A DNA stretch of 64,000 bases from Ashinkailepas kermadecensis. Lineage: Eukaryota; Arthropoda; Thecostraca; Neolepadidae. Below the pieces are notes generated by a model. The model did no database searches. It was not told where the DNA came from and was given only the letters and a program-made list of their open reading frames with translations. Each line of letters begins with the position of its first letter. The stretch's first letter is position 1. This document shows, piece after piece, positions 35,061 through 48,500 of this stretch. The position numbers were made by a program, and so were the translations under genes. The stretch lies in NCBI GenBank assembly GCA_034440615.1, contig JAOTOM010004824.1:186001-250000 (forward strand), given 5' to 3'.

Positions 35061-35176
35061 AGTTTCCCACTATAGGGTGGGAGGAAGTTCCTCCCACTTG
35101 CGTTCCTCCGAGGAACGCAAGTATTCCGAGATGCGGCTCCAGAGCCGGAGAACAGTGTTCTAAGTGCGCATGCGCA
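35060..35176 (+). promoter_or_regulatory. FAM136A: probable FAM136A promoter: palindrome cluster and NRF-1-type site
   Basis: Three perfect palindromes follow one another: 35077-35097 (arms GTGGGAGGAA), 35096-35122 (arms ACTTGCGTTCCTC) and 35134-35147 (arms CGGCTC). A perfect NRF-1-type site TGCGCATGCGCA follows at 35165-35176. GGAA/TTCC cores could bind ETS factors. A strong donor (GTAAGT at 35301) closes a plausible non-coding exon. NRF-1 commonly controls nuclear genes for mitochondrial proteins, which fits FAM136A. The link to the gene 4.2 kb downstream is inferred. Confidence 0.55.
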
Positions 35177-35300
35177 TTATCCTGCAAGTTGCTGTTGGCG
35201 CGTTGTTGTCGGCAATTCCGGTGGTTGAGATTGATGGAGTGTGTGAAGATGTGGTCCGGCTGCTGACTGCTACAAAAAGTGATTAGTTTGAGTGGTGACC
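35177..35300 (+). other. FAM136A: candidate non-coding first exon of FAM136A
   Basis: The first coding exon starts with only 13 untranslated bases after a good acceptor, so an upstream 5'UTR exon is required. This segment is GC-rich, lies just after the promoter motifs and ends GGTGACC before GTAAGTGG. No transcript evidence is available. Confidence 0.45.
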
Positions 35301-36198
35301 GTAAGTGGAATAACCAGCGTTTTTTTTTGGGTGTCGTTCTGTGTTTGTTTTTATTGATATCTTTGTTCCCACATTTGTGTCGGATTACATGTAAAGCCCA
35401 TCCTATCCAGTATGAACCCGGAGTGCAAAAATGTTTTCAGAGATAAAATCTCTTAAGAAGTGCCTTTATTCCCACCCTGCCTATGCATGTCCCTGCCCAC
35501 CTTGGCATGTATGTACCTAGGTACTACACCTCTGATTGTGGAGAAGTCCTGCAAAACTTGAGTGTTGGTACAATTGAAGCTCCTTCATGCTGACATCCTT
35601 TTCAGATGATGGAAATTATTGCATGCTAGAGCATACAGTACATATCACAATCACATCACTGTGATATTTTAGGCAATAATTATGTACCCAATTTCCTTCT
35701 CCTGCCTACCTATTCTGGAAAATTTGCAACATTGCCCTATACATTATTCCTGAATGTTCAACACCCCTCTAAGGTGCTTGCAGATCAGGTTTAGGGGATA
35801 TTCATGTGGTACTGGACAGCATTTAGTGCCTGCCATCAGTTTGTCTGCATTGAGAACCATGATGAGATGTACATAAATATATTTATAAACATAAGCTTTT
35901 AATCCATCCCACTCATTGCCCCAACATGTGGCAGTAGGCCAGACTGCAAAGTATGGTACTTTCAATGAGGTCTTGTCTATGTGGGAAATCAGCCAGTGAT
36001 GTGGCTGGTGGTGCTTAGCGTGGAAATGGATACCTGGCATGGATGGTGTGATAATTCACTGACACTTCACACATGACTTCAAAAATCACAAGAAGAAGAG
36101 AATCACAACAGTTTGAGAAACAAAAAGGGCAAAAATATACAACCACTGCTGCCATTTCAGTGTCCCATGCTGTTTGAAATAGCAGGATAGGGAGTTCA

Positions 36199-36502
36199 GA
36201 GGCCAATTTCACTAACATGATAAGCAGTATATTCACACTGAATTTGGTGTGAATACACCTTTAGGTAATCTTATTTAAATGTATTTAATTTAAGAAGATT
36301 TATTTCATTAAATATATTTAATCTTATTTGATATTTAAGTCACCAACAGCTGACTGGCAGTTAGCTGACAGCGACTTAAATGTCTTGTTGATATAAAGAT
36401 ATAAAGAAAGTGTGAGGGGTAATACTTGAAGATTACCTAAAGGTGTATTCACATCAAATTTGGTGTGAATACACAGCCTGTGGTGTTAGTGAAATTGGCC
36501 TC
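36199..36502. mobile_element. 304-bp MITE
   Basis: Terminal inverted repeats GAGGCCAATTTCACTAACA at both ends. The inverted similarity continues inward to the GTGAATACACC and TTTAGGTAATCTT blocks (about 75 bp per arm). The AT-rich centre has no coding capacity. The target-site duplication is unclear, so the superfamily was not assigned. Confidence 0.85.
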
Positions 36503-36589
36503 AGAATGTTTATGCTTTAATAAAGGCATAAAGACCTAAAAGATCAGTGCAACTATGAGCCACAAGGGCCCTTCTTGGTTGCACTCTGT

Positions 36590-37030
36590 ACACTGAACCA
36601 GTTGTCCACCAAATGTGTTGATCAACTCTCCCTGCAATACAGAAAAACAAGCCCCCTATTCTTATAATGATTGTCTATGCTGTTCTTAAAGATGTTCAGT
36701 GTGTTGCTACTGACAATGGTTTCTGGCAGTTGGTTCCAGTGTTCTACTACCCTGTTCTACTACCCTGTCTTAACCTTGTCCTGCTGTGATTAACTTTAAT
36801 TTTGAATTGATGATCTCTAATTGCATCATTTCTGTTAAATTCAAACAGTTCCCTGGGATAACCCTGTTCCTGACCATGAACAAATTTAAAGACCTCGATG
36901 AGATCTCTTCTCAGCCTTCTATATCTAAGTGAAAACATATTCAATTTCTTCAATCTTTCCTCATATGCCAGGTTGCCCATACCATTCACCATTTTTGTTG
37001 CCCTCTTTTGTACTCTCTCTAAAAGCCAAT
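36590..37030 (-). mobile_element. LINE reverse-transcriptase C-terminal fragment
   Basis: The minus strand encodes LLERVQKRATKMVNGMGNLA, then YEERLKKLNMFSLRYRRLR, DLIEVFKFVHG and, in another frame, EHWNQLPETIVSSNTLNIFK. This is the usual C-terminal end of CR1/RTE-like non-LTR retrotransposon ORF2. Frame breaks and a short duplication (ACCCTGTTCTACT twice) show that it is dead. Confidence 0.88.
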
Positions 37031-37309
37031 AATAATGTAGTATGTTCATTTTTGTATTGATTTGATGCAAAAGATGTGTCTGTAAAAATGATGCTTGCCT
37101 TAAGCCTCTTGATTTTCTTACCTCATGTTCTTTTTTGCATTTAGTGCATGTATTTAATCTCCCCTTTTGCCCTCCAAGTGCACTATGGTGAGGATTTTCC
37201 ACCTGTTGGTGTGCCTCATCAAGCTATTTGCCATACTTTGCAGTCAGGGTGGTAGGTCTGACTTTGAAAAATAATAAGCTTTTAACATTTGCAATGCCAT
37301 ATTTTGATA

Positions 37310-37466
37310 GGGGACGGGTGGTCTAGGGGTAAGATGTTCGTCTCACAATCGAAAGGTTGTGGGTTCGAGTCTCGCCTGTCGCTACTCTTCGCCCATGACC
37401 AATCGGCGTGAGAGATTGGCGACACTACATGACTCAATGGTTGACGTGTCGTAAAACCAATAACCA
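37310..37466 (+). mobile_element. tRNA(Val-like) SINE, family B, copy 1
   Basis: The head GGGGACGGGTGGTCTAGGGG has a box A, an anticodon-loop-like CTCACAA (CAC, Val-like) and box B GGTTCGAGTC. The 3' module has the stem CGACAC (37420-37425) / GTGTCG (37446-37451), then TAAAACCAATAACCA. It is flanked by the perfect 13-bp duplication GCCATATTTTGAT (37296-37308 and 37467-37479). Confidence 0.95.
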
Positions 37467-37614
37467 GCCATATTTTGATGTGATTGATCCTTTATAGAAG
37501 CTTTGTTTGTGATAGACAGTCTAAATTGCATTCAAACACCATACATATATAAATTTAATTTATGGTTCATCCAAGCTGTTCTTGACATTTCAAACGCTGC
37601 TGACTTCAGAATTA

Positions 37615-37778
37615 GGGGACGAGTGGTCTAGGGGTAAGATGCTCGTCTCACGATCGAAATGTTGTGGGTTCGAGTCTCACCTGTCGCTACTCTTCGCCCG
37701 CGACCAATCGGCGTGAGAGATTGGCGGCGCTACATGACTCAACGGTCGACGTATCGTAAAACCAATAACCAACCAACC
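37615..37778 (+). mobile_element. tRNA(Val-like) SINE, family B, copy 2
   Basis: Same family as the copy about 150 bp upstream, in the same orientation. It ends TAAAACCAATAACCAACCAA and is flanked by a perfect 13-bp duplication GACTTCAGAATTA (37602-37614 and 37779-37791). It is therefore an independent insertion and not a tandem duplicate. Confidence 0.95.
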
Positions 37779-38499
37779 GACTTCAGAATTACAGGCAGCC
37801 CACACTGGTGTGATGTTTTTAGTATCAGACTGTGTGATATCACTTCTCATGATCAATACAACCTGATAGTGGCTTAATCAGTGGTGATTGATGGAATCTA
37901 AGCATATATTACATCACTGATAGATCAGGTTTTACTAATGGAGGTGGAGGCATAATTTTGAGAGGGTGCCATTTCACCAAAGGGTTACTTTCAGCCGAAA
38001 ATTTCTGGCACATGGATATGGGTACACTTCAAGTCTTTTGCATGGGGCATATTTTCTACTAGATCCTTGTCAAAAAAATGTTGTGATGAACGACTAGGTG
38101 TGCTCAATTCTACCCATAGAGATGCCTTTGGCTGAAAAATTGTCATGGGGCTTTGAGGTTTACCTTTGCTTTGACAGTGTTGAGTGATTTCCAATGAAAA
38201 GGTTAGGGACAGTAATGTGAAGTGACATGACAGCATGCAGCTGATGTTTGTGTGATGTTAGGAAAAGTTCTGAAGCTGAAATGTGTTTCATTGAACTTCA
38301 AAGCAAAAGTGTAGATGCAGGGCACAGAATTTCTTGAACTTTGGAAAGAGCCAAAGTGCAATTAATTAGAGGTAAAATGTGAGTTTTAGGTATACAACCA
38401 AAGTGGGCTATATAACCTTTGCAGTTGATGCATCCCTAAACTACAACCAAAGCATGTGTGGGAGATTCTGCACCAATGGCCATGGATTCTTATTTGGTT

Positions 38500-38516
38500 G
38501 GGGGGGGGGGGGGGGC
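38500..38516. repeat. poly-G tract
   Basis: A run of about 16 G on the plus strand. The surrounding 37.8-39.5 kb has no recognised gene. One copy of the GATGTGACAACTCATTCCTG dispersed motif lies near 39085-39140. Confidence 0.9.
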
Positions 38517-39528
38517 AGCAGAATGGATTTTTTTAAAGACTTGATATGTACCATGCCATGCTGTAGGGTTAATGCTAAAATTCACACTTTTCTTGTTGAA
38601 ACTGCCATTTATGCCCTGTTTCCCTGAAGCAGCCATCCTGGTCGTCATACCATTGTTTTTGTACTCCTTGGTCCTTGCATTGGTCATGCTGATTTTCCAG
38701 ACAAAATGCACCACCATGCCCAACAATTTCCAGCTGGAATTGCTGCCTGCCCCATAGTTCTGACATCTCTGGGCATGCATTTTGGTGGTATAAAACAGGT
38801 TGATATTGTATCTGAGTCCTGACAGTAAGTTCGGTATTGGTAAAGCTTGTCCTGTGTTATCAGATATCAAGCTTTTCAGAAAAAGAAGTGGTGAAGCTAA
38901 TCAGAGGAAAATATAGTATTCACAAGATATAATATGAAAGAAAAAACTTCAGCCTGTCATCAGAATTAGAGTTTGGTCTCCAGTACCGCCTGAATTTCCC
39001 TTACCTTAATTTTGCTAAATTTGTATTTAGCTTCAGGTGCTGCAAATGAAGAAAATATTGTGGCAACTCATTCCTTAATGTGATAAAGATGATGTGACAA
39101 CTCATTCCTGTGGCAAATGTGTACTTTTCAGTTGACAAATGACTACAGCCATTCATTGTCAAATCCAGAGAAACTATTGTTATCAACAGGATTTTGCACA
39201 GCTGGAAGCATTTCATATACTTTAATGAGATGGTCCTGGTTGTGAGTCACTGTGATCCTAATTACTGGCACTAGGAGTGTATAGAATGTGCTGTTGTAAA
39301 TTGCCCTCAATATCTTGCATGTCTGTTTGATTTGAGATTTCGTGATGATTTCTTTGCATTCAAATGCATATGTTTTTGTCAGTTATGTTTCAATGTTTGC
39401 ACATAAATGATTAACTGAATACTATATTTTTTTTATAAGTCAAGTGCATTGCTAGCATTTAAGGCTAGCAATGGTGGGAAATGGATCAAATTATAATTGT
39501 TGACATATCATGATGCTCCTTATTTCAG

Positions 39529-42500
39529 GTAAAGCAGCAAAATGGCTGATGCTGCTCAGGAACGTGTGCAGAATTCTATGACTGTTATGGTTGATGATAT
39601 AGATAAGAGCTATCTAAGGAAAATGCAGGTATGTATGCTGTCGCTATATTGCTCAATGCTTGTGTCATATATATTCTTGTCAGATAAGTATGTATGTCAG
39701 ATAAGTATGTATGTCAGATAAATGACAACAACAGATATGACTGATCTGATTACTTTGTGTTTAGATTGAAGACTTAACGATCGCAGTGCGGCATAACGTC
39801 GTATCCCTCATGGGGCTGGCGCAGGGCCTACTTTAACGTGCACCCATTTGGACACCCAGTTGGCGAAGATGGACACCCAATCACCCGAAAATGGACACAC
39901 AGTGAAATCGGGCCGTCAAGCCCAATTTCACTGTTCGCAATGGTACGATGAGTTACTTCGGAAAATTTGCCTATGCGAGTTACAATTTATGGCCGCAATT
40001 GTATGGCAAGGTATATTAATGAATGACAATTCGATGCCATACAACGGAATTCAACCGTCACAGTACCAGCCAATCTCATAGTTGCCTCGTAAAGGGTGAT
40101 TGTGGAAGTTGGGTTGGCCGCCCGGCAATGCGAAGTGAGCTCGCTGGCGGATCCAAACTTCCAAACGCTCGAAACGATCCTTCCAAACGCTCCAAAATGG
40201 AGTCTAATATCGTTTCCATACACGCCTTTCGGCGTACAATTTAGCACTATATGCCCCTGACGCAGTTAAAAAATACCCCCCCCCCCCCGGCCGTCGGCTG
40301 AGATCGTGCAGACAACCTGCTCAGCTCCCATCCCCTGGTCATCGGTTGAAATCTCTCTAAAACAAAATTCCGCCTCCCCGAGCGTCGCCAGTCGGAGACC
40401 ACGGTTTACCCCTCCCCAACCAAAAAGAAGACAAACACACAGAGGCTGGTTCCTCCAGTGTTCCGACGGCCGTGCCAGCTCTTATTACGTGATTAACCGA
40501 CGCTCGAAGTCGCCTCGGGCGGTTTGCGCTCGCCCTAGTGCTGTCAGTCAAGCGACAGAAGCCGGAGGGGGAGGACCGTGAAGAGGCATGAGACAAAGTT
40601 GGACTACTTCACAAAAAAAGGTGAAAGGATTCAGAGCTCGGTGGATAATAAAGAGTTTGAACGTGCAGTTTCAGATGGTTTGCACCTCTAGTGCAAATTT
40701 AGGCACCATCCTGGGGCTCTGGCACCTCTCTTCATAGAACTCATGAGAGCAACCTTCGGGGCGCCAACTCTTCAGAATGTATGCGCCCTCCTGGGCCAGG
40801 CGAGCGCCTATTTACGTCGCAATAGTCTGTATTTTAGTTCCCCAAGTACTTGGGATGTGTGCCCTGGGGGTTTCAGGGTATTTCAATGTCTTAATCCTGA
40901 TACTGACTTAGAACGTGGAAGATTGTTAGGGGGCATAAATGGCCGTCAAATGTGTCCCCATTTTCAAAAAAAATATTGATCAGTCACGAAATTATACATG
41001 AACAACAACGTGTTTTCCTTATAAGCCTCTGCTTTTACTTGTAATCTAATCTGAGGTCTTGGTATTTGTCTTTGATAATTTAGATATACACTCAGTATAT
41101 CTAACTTTTGACTGTGTATTGTGCCACTCAGTATAACTAACTTTTAACTGTGTATTGTACGATTTGTTTATGAGATGTTTCAGTGTACCTATGAAACCAC
41201 ATTGATACGAGGTTGTTAGATATACACTCAGTATGCCTATTTTTACGGTATATTGTACAGCTTGTTCATGGCATGTTTCAGTGTACCTATAATAACCGAA
41301 TTGAGACGAGGTTGTTACCCGACTAACCGGCCTTAGCTCCGTAACATTAACACTCGCACGTCCGGCGGTCCGCGCCAACTTCGCATGTCCGGGGGGGGGC
41401 AGATGTCTGCCCCCCCTAAGATCCCCTAAAATATATCAATCGACACGTCTTGGCGATGCAAGCACAATGATGGTAATTTCAGCCTTCTAGCTCAATGCAG
41501 TGCGATATAATGCGCAGAAATGTGCTAGTGATTTCAGGTGACCTCATCTGACCTTGGTGAGGTTACTGAGCAAAAATGTCAGCGGTAGCATTGCGAATAG
41601 CTTCTAACTACACGCCATAACCGTTGGAGGTCATTCCGAGAGCAAATATGTAACCAGGAAACATTTGTATATTTTACCATAGGCCTATAATGGGGAAGCC
41701 ATGGCCGCGACCTGACCGCAGGTCAACGCTACGAAAAAACCGTGATATACATATTATAGTCCCTGATAAGATCATGACGTGATATAAGTTTGAAATCAAT
41801 CGCCCAATTATTGTGGGAGTGATGCCACCTAGACCTCCGAGGGATGTTGGGTCACTTCGCCTGACCTGGTGACCTGACTTGAGATGACCCAGGGTCAACA
41901 AATTTTGAGGACATGCGGAAAAGACCAATGAGCAGCCATGCGAGGTTTGGCCTTCCTAACCCGATTAGTATGGCGGCAATGTAGGAAAAACCGCAGGGGG
42001 GGGGGGGCAGATATCTGCCTCCCCCGGACGTGCGCGAGTTAAGGGACTGTATCTCCATTGTTTACTCGGATGTGCACTCATCAATTTTCGGATTATATGC
42101 CAAATTCCACAGCGATATCTTGAACGGTTTAGGAGTTACATAAAACAACATCAGAGTGGGAGGGGGTTCGAGTTGATGCCTGCGCTGCGAGAGTTAACTT
42201 GGATAACACCCAACTTTGCTATGTTGTTGAAATTATTCCACATCGGCCAGTTCTGTTTGCCGAGCGCCACATTCAACTCAAGAAGAAAGACTATTATTCT
42301 GGAATTTGGACGCCTGGTAGCTCGAAAAATTAATGAACAAAGTGAGATATGCAATGCTATGCCACCAATTACCTTACGTGGGTAGACAGGGTCCTTGTGG
42401 GCTAACAGGTAACACCAGTTGATGTGAGCACCATAAGATCGCCGATGGCTCTGGTTGTTCGATAACAGTGACACCAGGGAGACATGTGTTGCAGGGAGAT

Positions 42501-45500
42501 ATGCACCGCTGTGCGTCCAAATGCTGCGATGACACGTCCTCTTCCATCGACAAGGTGCACGGATGCATTGAGAATTGTTCTATTCCTCTTCAGAGGGCTC
42601 AACATTTTGTGCAAGTACAGATGAGTGATATTCAGGTGAGATGTTTCAAAATACTGCCCGTGATAATGCTTCTATTTTATCTCGCAAATCAACTCTTTAA
42701 ATACGGTCGTAATTGACCGATTGAATGTAGATGCTTCCGAGTAATTTGAATAAGAGAGCCACGTACATCAACTTGCTACGATTAGGATAAGATCCCTATC
42801 CCCGTCCTGGCGAAAAAACTGCGATTAATTAATGCACGCGGAAATGGAACGCAGTTCGTACCAGGGTTGAAAACAACTGTGTGTTCCTGGATGTTCACCA
42901 TCCAGAACATTATCTTCTCCAGAAAATTGTCCCATAATTTTCTCATTTGGAGGTTGAATGCTGCTGTCTAACAAGCAACTGCTATGTGATTAAGTGCTCA
43001 AAGGTCACTGAGAAGTGCAAACTGAGATTTTAAGGTCATAGGTTTCAGCAAAATACCCTCTCCGTATACGGCTACGCCAAAAAATATCGTCTCCGTTTTT
43101 GCTGCACAAAAACATTTCCTCTCCACATCCAGGATTTGAAAGCACATATCCAGCCGTGGTTGGTGGTCAGTGCTGATGACACGCGAAGGACGGAACATTG
43201 TTGTGACAAGAGGACGGGTGGGACATTGTTGTGAAATGAGGACGGGCGGGACACTGCTGTGACAAGATGACGGGCGGGACACTTGTGACAAGAGGATGGG
43301 CGGGACATTGTTGTGACAAGAGGACGGGCGGGACACTGTTGTGAGAAGAGGACGGGCGGGACACTGTTGTGACAAGAGGACGGGCGGGACATTGTTGTGA
43401 CAAGAGGACGGTCGGGACACTGTTGTGACAAGAGGATGGGCGGGACATTGTTGTGACAACAGGGCGGGCGGGATACAGCCGTGATAGACAAGGGCGAATC
43501 ACACTTGTTCGGTCGGCCACGTGACGATCGCCTGCTGCCACAGGAGCGGTTGCAGCGGTGCGTGATGCAGTGTCAGGACAAGATCAAGGACAAGGTCGGC
43601 CCCAACACCACCGAGGCAGAGGTAACCCCCAACCCCACACAGACACGGCTGATCTGTGACCAGTCTGCCACTGACACTGCTCGGCATTACTGGATATGAC
43701 GATAGAAAACACGAGGTGATACTCAGGCTTAGCACACCTAAGCAGCGGAGCTTCCTACTTCTTTTGAGTGGCCCGAACCTATAGATGGAGCTCCTTATCT
43801 CTGCGGAGGGGGCTCGAGCCCGTCCAATGTTTGGCAGCACACTCAATAAGCTAACGCGTTTGAAGTCAGTCAGCTTGAACAATGCTGAGCCCTCCCAATA
43901 GCTTCCGTCTATTCTGCTGTACTTCTGCCTCCAAGTCACTATTGGAGGAATGTGGGTGTGTGTTGTGCTGATGTGGAAATGAGAGTTTCACTTCGTATCG
44001 CATGAAGATTCTATCTAAATGGATGTAATTGTCGAGGGTTGAGGAACCATAATGCAAGGCACTAAAGTTTATCTGCAACAATAATAGTTATTTATGATCA
44101 TAGAGCATTGTCGTTTCCCAACATCCGGGTTAGCAGGGCGGCCGGGATCGCCAGTCCAGTCAGATTGATGTGGCGTAACAGACCAGGCCAGGTATTTATG
44201 TTTAGACTGAGCCAACTTTAGCTGCAAATAGACTGGATTCTGTCTGGGGGAGCTTCGGGTAGACTTGCATCGTAGCAAGGCAGAGGAAGCCTGGTTGTTT
44301 ACATGAAATCCTTTTTTAATCAACACACGTTGAGGGAATCCTTGCCACACAGGACAATGTGACAGCTGCTGAAATTTTTCATTTTGTCGTGAAGAATTCG
44401 TATAGAGGGTACAAGAAGGCGGCCCCATCGGATGCATTAAATGAGGTACTTAAGCCGGAGTACTTGGGTACCCATGCAATCGTGAAACGCTCCTTCAGGG
44501 CCAAGTTGGGAACAGAGTTGGATTAGCAAACCCCTATCGAGAAAGGTGGCAGAATCTGACTAGCAGTGCTAGCGTAGGTGATGTGCCGAGTGATGTGTAA
44601 TACTTGCTTGCTCACGCCCATTTCCCTTGACATGCTTCAGATCTGCTCATGCGGCTGTCGTTACCTGAGACTCTGTCTGAAGTACATTCTCTGTACTGTA
44701 TGGTGACATATTCCTACAGGAAACATGGTAGTCCAGATTTGGGCCGTCGATTCTGAATAATATCCCCAATGATTTATCTGGTTTGGAACTCTGCCTTTGG
44801 TTGTTACAGTTATTTCTCACTGGGTACACCATGTAGAAGTGTTGCCATACTGTGGATTTTTCTTCTTCAATTCTGCATTGAAGTAAGCGCCATAAGTGAC
44901 CACATTATACAAATAGACATCATGACCAGTGAAGGCTGTGCATAATTTCTAAATGTATATCTCCCAACCGATTTTAATGACATCGATATTCGTGACAGGT
45001 TTTGCTTGATCCTTGGCTAGCTTGACTGTATGCTGGAAAATGTTTCTACCAAGGTCCAAGACATCCTGCTATGACATTATGTAATGCTAATAATCAGGCT
45101 TTGCCGTCTTTTCAGAACTGATGAAATTGTGTTCAGAAAATAGTTGCACAATGTGTAACCTGCATCACATCAGACAGTCCAGCACTTCCGTCTTTGTATT
45201 TTTATCAGCTTATTGACATCTAAAAAGGTCTATGTTCAATTGAAATGTCAGACAACCCGCTGGATATTATTTTGACGGATTATTTTAGCAGCTTTTTCGT
45301 GCTGGAACGTTCGGCCCACATAATACCATTGTGCAGTATGTTTATGTCGTCTTGCCGCTGTGCACCACGCAAGTAAAATAGTAGTGCTGTGTTGGATCCC
45401 GAGCTACGTGGGCATCTCTGGGAACGAGCTAGCTGATGCAAAGCGTGCGTCGCAAGCTCCATGCACGCGGTCCCTACCACTCCCTGCCGGGGGACCACTT

Positions 45501-48500
45501 TCGAGCTATTTCTGTGTTTGTGCTCGCTAAGTAGCAGGCTTCCTGGAACGCACTACCTGATAATATGCTTTAAATATTGTGAAAGGTGGGATTCTTGCTC
45601 CCGTAGGAATAGGTGAAACGAAGTGGTGTTGTGCCGCCTGAGAATAGGGCAAACATACGCCAATCACCCTTACCTGATACGTGGTAATGACAGACCATGA
45701 TGCACGGAGTGTCACGCCCGTCTGTCTGTGCGTCATATCCTGCTCTCTTGCCACCAGCATGGCGAGGAGCGTAGGCGCCATTTTGAGCGTTAGGAAGCGC
45801 CGTCACTCCGTAACGTTTTAGGCGACGATTCGAGTGTTGTCCAATCGTGACGATTTTAGAGTCTCCGAATTGTCGTTTTCTGTAAAATATACATCGTTCT
45901 GAATCTAACGCAACCTACGTACTGTTGGTTACGATTACTTTACCATTCCCCAGTTTCGCTAGCATATTCTAGGTATCGACTTGTGTATAACTACTATCGT
46001 TTTGTGCGATATGTGATCATTTACGTCGATGCGCCCGAAAACCCGCATATCTACCTAACTAACTAACCCAGTAGACTTCGACGTCTTCATTTTATTCACG
46101 ACGCACCACAGCTCATCGATGTCAATTGTACGCACCGGATGAAAGGCACCGGTATGCACTTCAGACAAGCGCGATGGCATAGATCGCGACGGAGGCGACG
46201 CGCTGCCGACTGTCGACCACGCTGCCGGTCTGCGAGAAGTAGTTGAGCGAATCGGGAGATAGCAGCAGTTTTATGATGCCCTTTGCTGCTACCGATGACC
46301 GTTCTCAGCGCTTGCCATAAACCAGCCTTCTGCAATTTACGCTCGAAGTGAACGGTTATGCCTCTCCTCATGGCGGCGCGGCACTGTCGGTTCAGTCTGC
46401 GTTCACGGCCTGCGGCTGACGAGTCGCACGGCGCCGGCCGGTCAGCAGGTCGCGAATACCAGCAGTTACCGGTGGCGCCTCTGGTGGCGACACACGGACT
46501 CTCCGGACCGGAGCTACCGCATGAAGCACTGAGATGAACGCGCTCAGGAGCGTCTCCCACGCAGTCATGGTCGGTCTGCTGACGAAAACCGCCGGCGAGG
46601 CACAGGACATGAGGATCTCGTCAACCCATCTGTGTTGAGATGTCCAAGCGGTCTCCTATGAGTCTATGAATAATATAGCTACTATGTGATAAGTAAATAA
46701 TGTTAAGTGATAGTTGCTGTACCAGATTTAAATATTCCGGATATCTTTTTGTAAGAATAATTAATTTACATTTGACCTTCATCCATTTTACTTTTACATC
46801 TGTTTGACTTGTCGGTTGGTTGTTGGAGTTTAAGGGCGCATCGACTGCGTCGGTCATGCAGCGCCCATTTAACTTGTTGTCAGTTGACGTTTTGTTCTTT
46901 CGACGTTTTACGTTGAACCGTTTTCCTTTTTGTCCCTTTTTACTTCTATCACTATTCACTTTTCCCTTTAACTTCTTGTCTTTTCGTCTTTTTCCAACTG
47001 GACTTTTTGCCTTTTGACTCGTCCCCATTATCTGATTTCTTGTCCGCGCACCCTGAAGCCACCCTGGAGTGCGCAGGCAGAAGACCTTGCATACCACCTG
47101 AGTAGTGCAAGACGCATTTGTGGAAGCTAGGAGTTGCCACCTGTGTCTCTTCCGTTTCCTCCCCTCCTTTACTTCTGCTGGAGACACCTCTTGTGTAAAT
47201 GGCCGGCACCACTAACGGCTCACAAGCTGATTAATTATGTTAACTCTGTTATTGATGCCCCGTCTGCGTTCTTCCGAAAAGCTCCAGTAGCAATTTAGCT
47301 CGCACTCAGCTAAACAGCTTTTCGGGACGGCCAACACTGTGTTTCGCTGCGGAGTTGTCCGTCGTCTGCTGCTCTGCTCGTGCCTTTTCGGGACGGGCAA
47401 CACTGTGTTTCGCTGCGGAGTTGTCCGTCGTCTGCTGCTCTGTTCGTGCCTTTTCGGGACGGCCAACACTGTGTTTCGCTGCGGAGTTGTCCGTCGTCTG
47501 CTGCTCTGTTCGTGCCTTTTCGGGACGGCCAACACTGTGTTTCGCTGCGGAGTTGTCCGTCGTCTGCTGCTCTGTTCGTGCCTTTTCGGGACGGCCAACA
47601 CTGTGTTTCGCTGCGGAGTTGTCCGTCGTCTGCTGCTCTGTTCGTGCCTTTTCGGGACGGCCAACACTGTGTTTCGCTGCGGAGTTGTCCGTCGTCTGCT
47701 GCTCTGTTCGTGCCTTTTCGGGACGGCCAACACTGTGTTTCGCTGCGGAGTTGTCCGTCGTCTGCTGCTCTGTTCGTGCCTTTTCGGGACGGCCAACACT
47801 GTGTTTCGCTGCGGAGTTGTCCGTCGTCTGCTGCTCTGTTCGTGCCTTTTCGGGACGGCCAACACTGTGTTTCGCTGCGGAGTTGTCCGTCGTCTGCTGC
47901 TCTGTTCGTGCCTTTTCGGGACGGCCAACACTGTGTTTCGCTGCGGAGTTGTCCGTCGTCTGCTGCTCTGTTCGTGCCTTTTCGGGACGGCCAACACTGT
48001 GTTTCGCTGCGGAGTTGTCCGTCGTCTGCTGCTCTGTTCGTGCCTTTTCGGGACGGCCAACACTGTGTTTCGCTGCGGAGTTGTCCGTCGTCTGCTGCTC
48101 TGTTCGTGCCTTTTCGGGACGGCCAACACTGTGTTTCGCTGCGGAGTTGTCCGTCGTCTGCTGCTCTGTTCGTGCCTTTTCGGGACGGCCAACACTGTGT
48201 TTCGCTGCGGAGTTGTCCGTCGTCTGCTGCTCTGTTCGTGCCTTTTCGGGACGGCCAACACTGTGTTTCGCTGCGGAGTTGTCCGTCGTCTGCTGCTCTG
48301 CTCGTGCCTTTTCGGGACGGCCAACACTGTGTTTCGCTGCGGAGTTGTCCGTCGTCTGCTGCTCTGTTCGTGCCTTTTCGGGACGGCCAACACTGTTTCG
48401 CTGCGGAGTTGTCCGTCGTCTGCTGCTCTGCTCGTGCCTTTTCGGGACGGCCAACACTGTGTTTCGCTGCGGAGTTGTCCGTCGTCTGCTGCTCTGTTCG

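Noticed and set aside
37310..37466. True tRNA-Val gene
   Set aside because: The head is tRNA-like, but the acceptor stem is not properly closed, a SINE body and tail follow, and target-site duplications flank it. There are three dispersed copies.
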